Under the pieces are notes generated by a model. That model worked only from the letters and a program-made list of their open reading frames with translations, ran no database searches and was not told the DNA's origin. Position numbers and translations under genes: made by a program. Of a stretch of DNA of 64,000 bases, positions 30,129 to 39,850 are shown one piece after another (position 1 is the stretch's first letter; each line of letters begins with the position of its first letter). Source of the DNA: Diploptera punctata (Eukaryota > Arthropoda > Insecta > Blattodea > Blaberidae); contig JASPKZ010010238.1 in the NCBI GenBank assembly GCA_030220185.1, positions 717,501-781,500 of the forward strand. Direction: 5' to 3'.

Positions 30129-30173
30129 CTGCCCTCTGAATCTATAATATTGTAGATCCAGAGGGCAGTGGTA
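30129..30173. repeat. Subterminal hairpin of DNA transposon copy 2
   Basis: ACTGCCCTCTGAATCTA and AGATCCAGAGGGCAGT form a long stem with one mismatch around TAATATTGT. Counterpart of 11053-11096. Confidence 0.85.
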
Positions 30174-30773
30174 GTTATCAAATTACCTACAACATTTCCA
30201 ATATGTCTTACATAGACGTTGAGGTTTTCTGAAGAAAAAAGGCAAGTTAACAGTAAAACAAGGACTCATCATGAAAATAAGTGGGAGGATAATAAAAGAA
30301 AAGTCTGAGAAATAGTGCATAACAATAAGAAGATTGTGCCAGCAAAGGAGTTTGTAAATAGTGGAACTCCGTGTTGCAAACTAATATAATGTGACTTCAC
30401 TCCACTAATGATTAGTGAAGATAAGAGAGGTTATACAAAGATGAAACATAAGTCAAAGGAAGGTTTCATTCACATACTATGTTCATGTAACTAATACTAG
30501 CGAACTTGAAGTCTGTAGAAGTGCATTTCTAGCAGTCCACGGAATATCAATAAAATGTTTAAGAACTGTTCGAAAAAGTGAAGAATGTGTTAGGGAAGTT
30601 TCTGATGATGAAGAAGAGAGTCAATCAACATCAGAAATTTGTGTTCATACACCCACTGAAGATAGATGTGAGACATATGCCACTACTTAATTTGCACAAA
30701 TTACTTGTCCTATTATTTAAAAACACTTAATACTAGGAATATTTCAACTAATATTTAATAAGATATTCAATAC

Positions 30774-33700
30774 TTACTCACTTACTCACTGGCACTATCG
30801 AACCCGTAGGTTCATGGCCGCACGGACATAAGCTCTCCATACATCCCTATCCTGAGCTAATGCTTTCCAATCATTCCCTGTATAATCTACTTCCCTCAAA
30901 TCATAGTTAATGTTGTTCTCCCACCTCATTCTTGGCCTACCAACTGGGCGTTTTCCCTCTGGCTTTCCTACAAGAAGCTTCCATGCACGTCTTTCATTCC
31001 CCATACGTGCAACATGTCCTGCCCATCGCAGTCTACGAGACTTAACTGTTCTTATTATATCTGGCTTCCTATAAAGACCATGTAGTTCATTGTTATGTAG
31101 TCTTCTCCATTCACCTGTCTGTTCATCTCTCTTTGGTCCAAAAATTTTCCTAAGAACTTTATTCTCAAATACTCGTAATCTCCTTTCCTCCCTTAAAGTA
31201 AGAGTCCATGTTTCGCACCCATATAATATAACTGGTAGAATAATAGTTTTATATATTTTCAGCTTAACGTTTTTTGAAAGGAGTTGGGACATCAAAAGTC
31301 TCTGCAATGCATAATAGCACGCATTTCCAGAATTGAGCCTATGTTTAATTTCTTTGTGCATCTCATTCCTATTTGTGATTATTGTTCCTAGGTATTTGAA
31401 TTCAGCCACTTCCTCAAAATTTCCCTCATTTGTCATTAGCTGTCCATTTCCATTATATAATGAATTTCTACGTGTGACCATATATTTAGTTTTACTGATA
31501 TTTACTTCCAGTCCTAATTTCTTAGTGTTACTCAATAGTGTGTGCGTGTTGGCCTTTAGTATCTCCTCGCTATCGGCCAGTAGTACTACATCATCAGCAT
31601 AAACTAACAGCTTATTAATACCATTAAGTTGTAAGCCTTCCTCATTCTCTAAAGATTTAATGGCATGCTCTAGTACAAAATTAAATAGTAGAGGAGATAG
31701 TGCATCTCCTTGCTTCAACCCATTCTGGATTTCAAAAGTGTCTGAAAACTGTTTGCCTACACGCACCCTACTCTTTGAGCCATTTAGACACATTCGTATA
31801 AGTCTAACTAACTTTTTAGGAATTCCGAACTCCAGCAGGATACTATATAACTTCTCCCTCTTAATTGAATCATATGCTTTTTTGAAGTCTACATATAGTT
31901 GATGTACAGTACCATTATATTCCCATTTCTTTTCTAAAATCTGTCTTATACTAAAAATCTGATCTGTTGTAGACCTGTTTCTTCTAAATGCACATTGATG
32001 ATCTCCTAGAATGTCATCAATATAGGGAGTAAGTCTGCTTACTAATATATTTGTTAGAATTTTGTACGAAGTTGAAAGTAATGAGATGCCCCTGTAATTG
32101 TTGCAATCAGTTTTATCTCCTTTCTTATAAATTGGTACGATAATTGATTCCTTCCATTCATCTGGAAGAGCTTCTTTTTCCCAAATCATACTAAGCAACC
32201 AGCGTATCTTGTCCATCAATTTTTCTCCCCCTGATTTTATCAGTTCTGCTGGGATCTCATCTGAACCTGATGCTTTATACATCTTCAATTTTTCAATTGC
32301 CATTTCAACCTCTAATGCACTTGGCTCTGCGACTAGCATTTCTGCTGTCTGTAACTTATCCTCCTCAATGTCCTGTTCCGTATGTACATTTAATAGCTGA
32401 TTGAAGTAACCTTCCCATCTATTTAATATACTCCTAGAATCTGCAATCATATCCCCATTTTCATTCCGAATTATGTTTGTTCTAGCCTGAAACCCCTTCT
32501 TCTCTATCCTAATTCCCTGATATAATTCTCTAATGTTCCTATTTTTTGCATTCATTTCAAGATCATTAATCCTTTCTCTCAAATATTCCCTCTTTTTACT
32601 CTTTAGTAACTTGGTGGTTTCCCTTCTAACACTACGCAATTGCTCTAAATTTACCTCATTTGGCTCGTGTAACCATTTCATTTTTGCTACCTTTCTTTTC
32701 TTTACAATGTCGGCACATTCCTCATCAAACCATTTCTTGTTTTGCCTCTTTTTTAAACAACCAATGCTTTCTGATGCTGACAATTTAATAGTATCTCTTA
32801 TAGCCTCCCATTCTTTATTTATATCAGTTTCTTCTTCGTTTGCCACATTGTCATCTGAAGATTCCAGTACTTCAAATCTATTAGCTATTTTGATTTGGTA
32901 TTCTTGCCGCATTTCATCATTTTTCAAGTTTTTTAATTCATATTTTACAGAATCATCTTTAGCGTTCGTTCCTCTCATAAGCGATAGCCGTTGTCTGATT
33001 TTCACTCTGACCAGATGATGATCCGAATTGCAGTCTGTCCCTCTAACTGATCTAACATCAATGATGCTACTGTGCCAGCGTTTATCCACTAATACATGAT
33101 CTATCTGGTTCCGAGTTTCTCCATCTGGGGACGTCCAGGTGTATTTATGAATATCCTTATGCTGAAATGTTGTGCTCTTAACAATGAGATTCTTTGATGT
33201 GGCAAATGTGACTAATCTAACCCCGTTGTCGTTACTATCTTCATGAAGACTGAATTTGCCTATTGTTGGTTTGAATATATCTTCCCGCCCCACTTTTGCA
33301 TTTAAATCTCCTAAGACAATTTTCATATGATATCGTGAAAGGGTATCAAATAAGCATTCTAATTCTTCATAGAACTCATCCTTGATCTTGTCATCTTTAT
33401 CTTCTGTGGGGGCATGTACATTTACAATTATAAAATCAATTCGTTTACCCTTTAGAATTATGTATGATATCCTATCACTAACAAACTTAATATCTCGGAT
33501 AGCGGATAGGTTCCTCCTTCTGACTAAAAAACCTGTTCCAAATGCAGGTCTTTCTGCACCCCCATAGTATAATGCAAAGCTTCCTGATTCCTGACTACCT
33601 TCTCCTGGCAACCTAACTTCCTGTAAAGCGACTATATCCAAGGGCGATTTATCCAATTCCCGCGTTAATATCTCTAGTGCCCCGCTATTGTATAAAGTCC

Positions 33701-33893
33701 TAACATTCCATGTTCCTAGGAACATGTCCCTGTGTTTGAGCCTTTGGCATGGGTTCCCTGAAGTAGTCCCCGCCCGGAGAACCGAATGGGGGACTATTTG
33801 ACCTCCGGAAAATTTTACCCCAGTAGAACCCATGTCCGCATTTCTTGACGGTTGTATTTTTACGGTGAAAGATCGTCACTCTTTCGACCAAGG
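30774..33893 (-). mobile_element. Full-length RTE-A LINE
   Basis: 3120 bp, reverse orientation, flanked by a perfect 17 bp TSD AATAAGATATTCAATAC (30757-30773 and 33894-33910) in DNA transposon copy 2. The 3' end (left) is GTGCCAGTGAGTAAGTGAGT; the 5' UTR is about 60 bp. Its single intact ORF and perfect TSD indicate a young insertion and make it the best source candidate for the RTE-A fragments nearby. Confidence 0.93.
30795..33833 (-). CDS. RTE-A endonuclease-reverse transcriptase, intact
   Basis: This 1012-residue protein nicks chromosomal DNA and reverse-transcribes its own RNA there. Residues about 37-280 form an apurinic-type endonuclease: GTWNVRT (40-46), QEVR (71-74), GDLN (175-178) and SDHH (270-273). 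Residues about 515-790 form the reverse transcriptase: VDFKKAYDS (648-656), GLKQGDALSP (705-714) and catalytic YADD (745-748). The C-terminus has LRWAGHVARM and GKRPVGRP motifs and a short basic end. There is no RNase H domain, gag-like ORF or zinc knuckle; one ORF of this length with tetranucleotide 3' tails fits the RTE clade. The ATG at 33833 precedes every endonuclease motif. All catalytic landmarks I checked are present. Confidence 0.93.
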   Translation of the reverse strand: MGSTGVKFSGGQIVPHSVLRAGTTSGNPCQRLKHRDMFLGTWNVRTLYNSGALEILTRELDKSPLDIVALQEVRLPGEGSQESGSFALYYGGAERPAFGTGFLVRRRNLSAIRDIKFVSDRISYIILKGKRIDFIIVNVHAPTEDKDDKIKDEFYEELECLFDTLSRYHMKIVLGDLNAKVGREDIFKPTIGKFSLHEDSNDNGVRLVTFATSKNLIVKSTTFQHKDIHKYTWTSPDGETRNQIDHVLVDKRWHSSIIDVRSVRGTDCNSDHHLVRVKIRQRLSLMRGTNAKDDSVKYELKNLKNDEMRQEYQIKIANRFEVLESSDDNVANEEETDINKEWEAIRDTIKLSASESIGCLKKRQNKKWFDEECADIVKKRKVAKMKWLHEPNEVNLEQLRSVRRETTKLLKSKKREYLRERINDLEMNAKNRNIRELYQGIRIEKKGFQARTNIIRNENGDMIADSRSILNRWEGYFNQLLNVHTEQDIEEDKLQTAEMLVAEPSALEVEMAIEKLKMYKASGSDEIPAELIKSGGEKLMDKIRWLLSMIWEKEALPDEWKESIIVPIYKKGDKTDCNNYRGISLLSTSYKILTNILVSRLTPYIDDILGDHQCAFRRNRSTTDQIFSIRQILEKKWEYNGTVHQLYVDFKKAYDSIKREKLYSILLEFGIPKKLVRLIRMCLNGSKSRVRVGKQFSDTFEIQNGLKQGDALSPLLFNFVLEHAIKSLENEEGLQLNGINKLLVYADDVVLLADSEEILKANTHTLLSNTKKLGLEVNISKTKYMVTRRNSLYNGNGQLMTNEGNFEEVAEFKYLGTIITNRNEMHKEIKHRLNSGNACYYALQRLLMSQLLSKNVKLKIYKTIILPVILYGCETWTLTLREERRLRVFENKVLRKIFGPKRDEQTGEWRRLHNNELHGLYRKPDIIRTVKSRRLRWAGHVARMGNERRAWKLLVGKPEGKRPVGRPRMRWENNINYDLREVDYTGNDWKALAQDRDVWRAYVRAAMNLRVR

Positions 33894-34043
33894 AATAAGA
33901 TATTCAATACATCATCTAATTCAAGATCCTCGTTAAAAATTAAAACACAGTGTCCATATTCCACAGATAAACAGCTTTCCGGAATTCCTTGTTTCTGTAA
34001 AATAGTATTCTTGTGGCATGTGCCTCTATTCCTCTGGGCAACT

Positions 34044-34272
34044 CAATTGTTAAAAGCTTCATTACTTATGGAGCAGAACTTTGGGCATTAACAACAAAAA
34101 CAAGTATTTAACTTTTGGCAACGGAAATGGATTTTATATGAAAGGTAGCAAGAATATCAAGAAGAGAAAAAATAGAAACTCAGTTATAGGGAAGAAGATG
34201 AAGATTGAAGACACTATTTTAGATTATATTAAAACTCAGCAAATAAGATGGTACGGACATTACAGAGGATTG
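34044..34272 (+). pseudogene. RTE-B copy, right part
   Basis: Continues from 29839: KSFITYGAELWALTTKT, a stop, LLATEMDFI, a stop, RISRREK and then SANKMVRTLQRIV in shifted frame. More decayed than the 22195-23200 copy. It ends near 34275 without a tail. Confidence 0.75.
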
Positions 34273-34279
34273 TAATATT

Positions 34280-34690
34280 TGGAACTTTTACTATCCAAAA
34301 TACGATTTCAACCAATCATAAAAAAAAGTCAGAAATCCTAGTTGTATTATGATAACGACCGCCTCTGTGCTGTAACGTTAAATATGTCTGACAACTATCC
34401 CAGAGGTCCCTCGTTCGACGACATTTCGGAATGGGGTCTATTCAAAATGCTGAGGACAACTAAATAGCTAATTGGTACGATAAGTAGCAAAATCCTCTTA
34501 ATTTAAAATTAGAATCAAAGGTTTCCGGTTGCGATAAATCTAATGTTCCATGCTTGCAAAGGACAACAACCTATTGAGATGGCTTTGGCTTTTCAAAACT
34601 CTGAACCATGGAAAGAAATATTGCGAACGTTTAGTTAATGAATTGGATATACTACGAACATCACGAATTCCAATAATAGCTGTCTGTAGC
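34280..34690. other. Spacer, nothing recognised
   Basis: No element or ORF recognised. Confidence 0.5.
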
Positions 34691-34765
34691 TATAATTTTA
34701 TTAATTAATTAAATAAAAATAAAACGTAGTTTTATTTGATTTTCATATTTATTGTATAATTCAGT

Positions 34766-34798
34766 TACAGCTGTTTCGGTACACTGTACCTTCTTCAG
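34766..34798 (-). ncRNA. Hammerhead-like motif, PLE-A reverse arm
   Basis: Intact core; the cleavage-position base is A (GUA triplet) where sister copies have C. Confidence 0.45.
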
Positions 34799-34858
34799 AC
34801 ATGTTAATAAATTATGAATTGTTCTAATTGGAACACAATTCATAATTTGTTAACATGT

Positions 34859-34891
34859 CTGAAGAAGGTACAGTGTACCGAAACAGCTGTC
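34859..34891 (+). ncRNA. Hammerhead-like motif, PLE-A forward arm (best copy)
   Basis: CUGAAGA, extra A, GGUAC/GUACC helix, GAAA, palindrome ACAGCUGU, C (GUC). Stem I inner pairs GU/AC; an outer helix AUAAUU (34843-34848) with AAUUAU (34896-34901) leaves an internal loop, as in natural type I hammerheads. Confidence 0.55.
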
Positions 34892-35009
34892 ACTGAATTA
34901 TATAATAAATATGAAAATCAAATAAAACTACGTTTTATTTTTATTTAATTAATAAATATGGATTTTCATCAAGTAAACACCAACTCAATTGATTATACAA
35001 TTTTATTAT

Positions 35010-35470
35010 TTTCAGATTATCAGATTCCTATTATCGCATGTAATTGCATGTGTTTTCAAATTTATGGTCACAGGTCTTTGAAATATCTTTATAACTTACA
35101 TTTGAAACCGTTTGGTGTAAAAATCGATGATACATGGTATGTTTAAGCGTTTTATTCAAATTTTATAAATATATTACTTGGAAAAATTAAGAAATCTATT
35201 TATCATGAAGAAAAATTATGTAAATTGGCCAACATCTGTTCGATTGCTAACGGAAATTAGAATATAAGAATAAATATTCAAAACCGTTACTATTATCACC
35301 TTCATAAATTATTATGTAGATATATAATTTTGTATTCACCAACGTATCACTAAATAGTCCAAATAAATTGTTGGATTCTTTCTTCATAAATTTATGATCA
35401 ACTTTGTTGAGAAAAAATCCTTAATTAGATCTTTATTTCATTTAGTAATATTCCACAATAGTGTGTTTCT
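35010..35470. other. AT-rich spacer, nothing recognised
   Basis: The 62-codon frame 34958-35146 starts in the PLE-A tail and has no domain. Confidence 0.5.
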
Positions 35471-35474
35471 CCTT

Positions 35475-35780
35475 CAACCCAAAGTAATTTGTCGCCAGAA
35501 GTTCTGTGTAAAGCATCTTCCCTAAAAATCTCTAGCTTCCATACTTCTCTTCACTCCATCCATCAATCGTTCACTAGGCCTGCCTCTTTCACTTCTTCCA
35601 TTAGCTTTCCAATTAAGGATCTTCTATGGTATTCTCTCTTCTACCATTCATGTGACATCTACCTTTCTATTAACATACTTTCTTCGACATCTATTTCTAC
35701 ACTTTTCGACTCGTTAAATTATATACACGAAGCAATCCGCATCCTTCTAATTTCAACAAAATTCCCGCCAAAATTATTGA
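35475..35780 (-). pseudogene. Decayed LINE C-terminus
   Basis: Reverse-strand frames give SLIGKLMEEVKEAGLVND, a stop, WME and REVWKLEIFREDALHRTSG, similar in layout to the last 60 residues of RTE-like LINE proteins. Frames are broken and no GRRxxGRP motif survives, so the call is tentative. It directly precedes an RTE-A insertion. Confidence 0.35.
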
Positions 35781-35806
35781 GACTCACTGGTTGTAATCCT
35801 ACTACT

Positions 35807-36471
35807 TACTCCTACTTACTTACCCACTGGCACTATCGAACCCATAGGTTCATGACCGCGCTGACATAAGCTCTCCATACACCTATATCCTGAGCTAATG
35901 CTTTCCAATCACTCCCTATATAATCTACTTCCCTCAATTCAAAGTTAATGCTATTCTCCCACCTCATTCTTGGTCTACCAACTGGGCGTTTTCCCTCTGG
36001 TTTTCCTACAAAACCCTTCCATGCACGCCTTTCGTTCCCCATTCGTGCTATATTTCCTGCCCATCGGAATCTACGAGACTTAACTATTCTTATTATATCT
36101 GGCTTCCTATATAGACCATGCAGTTCACTCTTATATAGTCTTCTCCATTCACCTGTTCTATTTATCTCTCTTCTAACTTCCTGTAAAACGACTCTATCCG
36201 AGGACCTCCTTCTTCACTTCCTGGTTTAGGCAAGAGTTGCCTGTTCCTTCTATCCGCGTTAAGGCCTCTAGCACCCCACTATAGTAAAAAGTGCTAACAT
36301 TTCATGTTCCTAGGAACAAGTCCCTGTGTTTGAGCCTTTGGTATGGGTTCCCTGAAGCAGTCCTCGCACGGAGAACCAAATGGGGAACCATTTTACCCCA
36401 TTGGAACCCATGTCCGCATTTCTTGACGGTTGTATTTTTACGGTGAAAGATAGTCACTCTTTCGACCAAGA
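35807..36471 (-). mobile_element. RTE-A copy with ~2.4 kb internal deletion
   Basis: TSD TTGTAATCCYACTACT (one mismatch) is at 35791-35806 and 36472-36487. Both element ends are present: the C-terminal coding part (35833-36175) and the 5' UTR plus N-terminus (about 36178-36471). Everything between is missing. Within the 5' part about 50 bp (36205-36258) does not belong to RTE-A and matches the 3' end of LINE-G (43262-43310), in reverse. Confidence 0.88.
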
Positions 36472-36487
36472 TTGTAATCCCACTACT

Positions 36488-36995
36488 GCCGATATCAATT
36501 GTTTACGCACATGCGGATATTAGCTCTTTAGCTCCGCAAAGAAAGTAGGTAAAATAGAAAGTGAAAAATGAACATGAACTTGTCTTTATATCGTGTAATT
36601 AATCTTAGCTTCATTAAATCAGTTATCACTGAAAGGAAATGTGGGAACTAAATGAGTGTCTGAAGAGGTCACTAATGAGATCCGAGAACAATTCATCTTT
36701 CAGATTGAAACAAAATACGCTTGTATCTAGAGAAGGGTAATGTATTTTGACGTGGGACAAGACACGGTATTTTTATTGTAGACTACCAAGTATACCTAAT
36801 CTTGCTTTATGTATACTTAGTATAGGTTGCAGTAGGGTTGCGTGACTGAACGACCCACATCATGCGCAACTCAGCAACATAAAGGCTGTGGGGGGGGGAG
36901 TGATCTGGTTGAAATATGACCGTCTACTTACATTCACATGTTCATTCTTTTACCCGCGTTTCTGCCCTCGCAACTAGAAATATAGAATTTGGCAT
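36488..36995. other. Spacer with a G9 run
   Basis: A run of Gs at 36890-36899 is the only notable feature. Confidence 0.5.
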
Positions 36996-37046
36996 GTATA
37001 AACTTAGTTTTCACTTCCTTCCACATTTTATTTCATTAAGAAAACT

Positions 37047-37102
37047 ACTGGCCGATTGCTAGGAGATACTAAAGGACAACACGCACATACTATTGAGTAA
37101 CA
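37047..37102 (+). mobile_element. RTE-A copy, 5' piece
   Basis: CTGGCCGATTGCTAGGAGAT and what follows match RTE-A just downstream of YADD. It continues at 38258 after a foreign insert. The flanking sequence 36996-37046 is repeated at 39014-39064. Confidence 0.85.
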
Positions 37103-38257
37103 TCTAGGCCCTTCCCCCACCCCTTGGGATACCGCGGTCATCATAACCATACTCCCAAGTCCTAGAGTTCTTGTCCTCCCTATCCTATGTTCACGTCCAC
37201 GTTCAAGTTCACGGTCTTAAAACCAACACCCCTAGGGACAGAGTGTTGGTGTTGCAACTTCTGGGAATTGCTGAGCTTCGTAGTCGCCAGGTCGCTCATT
37301 CCTGACGACCCCACAGTTGGTCCACGGGCTCCATGAGCCTAGCCGGGAGGACTGCTGTCGCAGATCCACCGACCGTTCCCCTGTTCTGCTTCCAGGGACG
37401 TGTCCTGCAGCCGTTGTGAGACCGGCTAGGGCCACAAGCCCCACAGTGTGAGACTTTAGTACATCCAGGTGCTCATCTCCTGGCGACCCCACAGTTTGTC
37501 GACGAGCCCGTAGGCTGAGCAGGAACCAGTACAGTTGCTCCCCTCTGCACTGGTCCGAGCCGAACCCTGGTGTGCCCCCAGGGACGCCTTCGGCTGCTGT
37601 TGTGGGCCAGCACGGAGCTCGCAAGCTCCAACAGATGAGCAAATAGTACGACAAGGCGCTCAACTCTTGCCTACCCCACTAATGGTTCACGAGTCCCTTG
37701 GACTTAACCGGGAGCACTCTCTATCAGATCCACCGACCTTTCCCCCAGTGCACCAGCTGGGGACGTGTTTGGTTGCTGAAGTGGGTCCAGCCTGAGCTAT
37801 AGTACGTCAGGTCGCTCAACTCCTGACGACCTCACAGATTGTCCTTGGGTCACTCGGTTACAGAGTCGGCGCTAAATCCCACTAACAAAGACCGCGTTTC
37901 CTCCTTTCCCGAGCTTATTGACCTGGTGGTAAATCCCAGCATTACGCCTGGTATTGTCCCAACCAGCCCGTTCGCAAGACTAAGCCTAGTCGTGTAGCTG
38001 CTGTGAGGCAGCGCACTGAGCAATGTAGGCATCCAGGGTGCTCATCTCCCATGGTGCCCCCACAGATGGTCTCGGGTTCCATTGAACCAAGAGAAAGGGG
38101 CTTCTGATCCCCAGTCTCCCACCGCTCCACCAACAGCGGCCCATGCTCCCGCTTGTGGGCCGGGACGCAAAGGTTTGACAGCAGGGCCCTCATTTTCCCT
38201 GCTGACCCCACTCATGGTCCGCGAGTCCATCGGACTTGGAAGGGAGGACTGACTAGC
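37103..38257. mobile_element. 1155 bp GC-rich repetitive insert
   Basis: Interrupts RTE-A with a 14 bp TSD ACTATTGAGTAACA (37089-37102 and 38258-38271). Composition is far more GC-rich than anything else in the window. It is built of about six degenerate units of roughly 180 bp; recurrent strings are CCTGACGACCCCACAG, CAGATCCACCGACC, GGGAGGACTG and GGGACGTGT. No domain is visible in the frames 37232-37663 or 37535-37795. No clear TIR, poly-A or tRNA box. Orientation unknown. Confidence 0.8.
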
Positions 38258-39013
38258 ACTATTGAGTAACACTAAGAAATTAGGACTGGAAGTAAATATC
38301 AATAAAACTAAATATATGGTCACACGTAGAAATACATTATATAATGGAAATGGACAGCCAATGACAAATGAGGGAAATTTTGAGGAAGTGGCTGAATTCA
38401 AATATCTAGGAACAATAATCACAAATAGGAATGAGATGCACAAAGAAATTAAACATAGGCTCAATTCTGGAAATGCATGCTATTATGCATTGCAGAGACT
38501 GTTGATGTCCCAACTCCTTTCAAAAAACGTTAAACTGAAAATATATAAAACTATTATTCTACCTGTTATATTATATGGATGTGAAACATGGACTCTTACT
38601 TTAAGGAAGGAAATGAGATTACAAGTATTTGAGAATAAAGTTCTTAGGAAAATTTTTGGACCAAAGAGAGATGAACAGACAGGTGAATGGAGAAGACTAC
38701 TTAACAATTAACTACATGGTCTTTATAGGAAGATAATAAGAACAGTTAAGTCTCGTAGACTGCGATGGGCAGAACATGTTGCGCGTATGGCGAATGAAAA
38801 ACGTGCATGGAAGCTTCTTGTAGGAAAGCCAGTGGGAAAACGCCCAGTTGGTAGACCAAGAATGAGGTGGGAGAACAACATTAACTATGATTTGAGGAAA
38901 GTAGATTATACAGGGAATGATTGGAAGGCATTGGTTCAGGATAGGGATGTGTGGAGAGCTAATATCCGAGCGGCCATGAACTTACGGGTTCGATAGTGCC
39001 AGTGAGTAAGTAA
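38258..39013 (+). mobile_element. RTE-A copy, main piece
   Basis: SNTKKLGLEVNINKTKYMVT onward to the C-terminus NLRVR with one stop near 38710 and a small deletion after LHGLYRK; ends GTGCCAGTGAGTAAGTAAGT. With 37047-37102 it is one 5'-truncated copy. Its TSD is unusually long (51 bp, five mismatches). Confidence 0.9.
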
Positions 39014-39064
39014 GTATAAGCTTAGTTTCCTCCTCCTTCCATATTTTATTTCATTAAGAAAACT

Positions 39065-39320
39065 TTCACTTTAATAGCGAAATCCATTAGTTATAAATGT
39101 TGAAGCACACTTTTCAAAAACTTTCTGTAGAACTTATTCATCTTTCTGTACGCTTAAAAACGTAAAGACACAAATTAAGTTAATAAATTACGCTATTAAA
39201 ATATTAAACTTGAGCAAAACGCTACAATAATTTATAAATAATTACTATACTCTGAAAATTTGGATGCCAGTTTCCAACAAACAGAAGAATTCGAATGTTT
39301 TAATGAGAAAACAGAAACGA
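39065..39320. other. Spacer, nothing recognised
   Basis: No feature. Confidence 0.5.
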
Positions 39321-39321
39321 A

Positions 39322-39850
39322 GTAACTCACTGGCACTATCGAACCCGCGCGGACATAAGCTCTCCATACATTCCTATCCTGAGCTAATGTTTTCCAGTCA
39401 TCCCCTGTATAATCTACTTCCCTCAAATCATAGTTAACGTTATTATCCCACCTCCTTCTTGGTCTACCAACTGGACCTTTTACCTCTGGTTTTGCTACAA
39501 GAAACTTCCGAGCACGTCTTTCATTCCCCATTCGTACCACATGTCCTGTCCATCGCAGTTTACGAGGCTTAACTGTTCTTATTATATCTGACTTCTTATA
39601 AAGACCATGCAGTTAATTGTTATGTAATCTTTACCATTCACCTGTCTGTTCATCTCTCTTTGGTTCTAACATTTTTCTAAGAACTTTATTCTCAAATACT
39701 CGTAATCTCCTATCCTTAAAGTGTGAGTCAATGTTTCGCATCCACATAATATAACTGGTAGAACATGAGTTTTGTACATTTTCAGTTTAACGTTTTTTGA
39801 AAGGAGTTGGGACCTCGAGAGTCTCTGTAATGCATAATAGGACGCACTAC
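39322..39850 (-). mobile_element. RTE-A copy, 5'-truncated, old
   Basis: Reverse strand C-terminal coding (MVRMGNERRARKFLVAKPEV, then RRRWDNNVNYDLREVDYTGDDW), with frameshifts upstream. It lost part of the conserved CCGTAGGTTCATGGCC stretch. More substitutions than the other copies; no clear TSD. Confidence 0.85.

Larger units (their letters stand above)
29840..34043 (+). mobile_element. DNA transposon copy 2, carrying RTE-A
   Basis: Terminal inverted repeats of about 33 bp: left AGTTGCTCAATGGAAAAGAG then GCGCATGCCACAA; right (inward) AGTTGCCCAGAGGAATAGAG then GCACATGCCACAAG. Flanks are CAATTG on both sides; because CAATTG is its own complement, a 4-6 bp TSD or TIR extension cannot be separated. 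Without the LINE the element is about 1.07 kb. A subterminal repeat of the TIR core is at 30012-30040. A decayed coding remnant (30230-30700) reads SQRKVSFTYYVHVTNTSELE and VHGISIKCLRTVRKS; transposase is likely, superfamily unassigned. Confidence 0.8.
34704..34998. mobile_element. PLE-A inverted pair, short, near perfect
   Basis: Arms of about 115 bp with a short centre (around GTTCTAATTGGAACA, itself palindromic). AATTTTATTA flanks at 34694-34703 and 34999-35008 (TSD of 10 bp or slightly more). The right arm has extra tail ending CACCAACTCAATTGATTATA. No coding sequence, only the ribozyme-like core plus terminus. Confidence 0.85.

Noticed and set aside
32533..33018. 161-codon forward frame inside RTE-A
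   Set aside because: It is antisense to the intact 1012-codon ORF and hydrophobic only because it mirrors charged codons.
37232..37795. Opposed open frames of 143 and 86 codons in the GC-rich insert
   Set aside because: They overlap on opposite strands, follow the 180 bp units and contain no domain. High GC alone lengthens frames.
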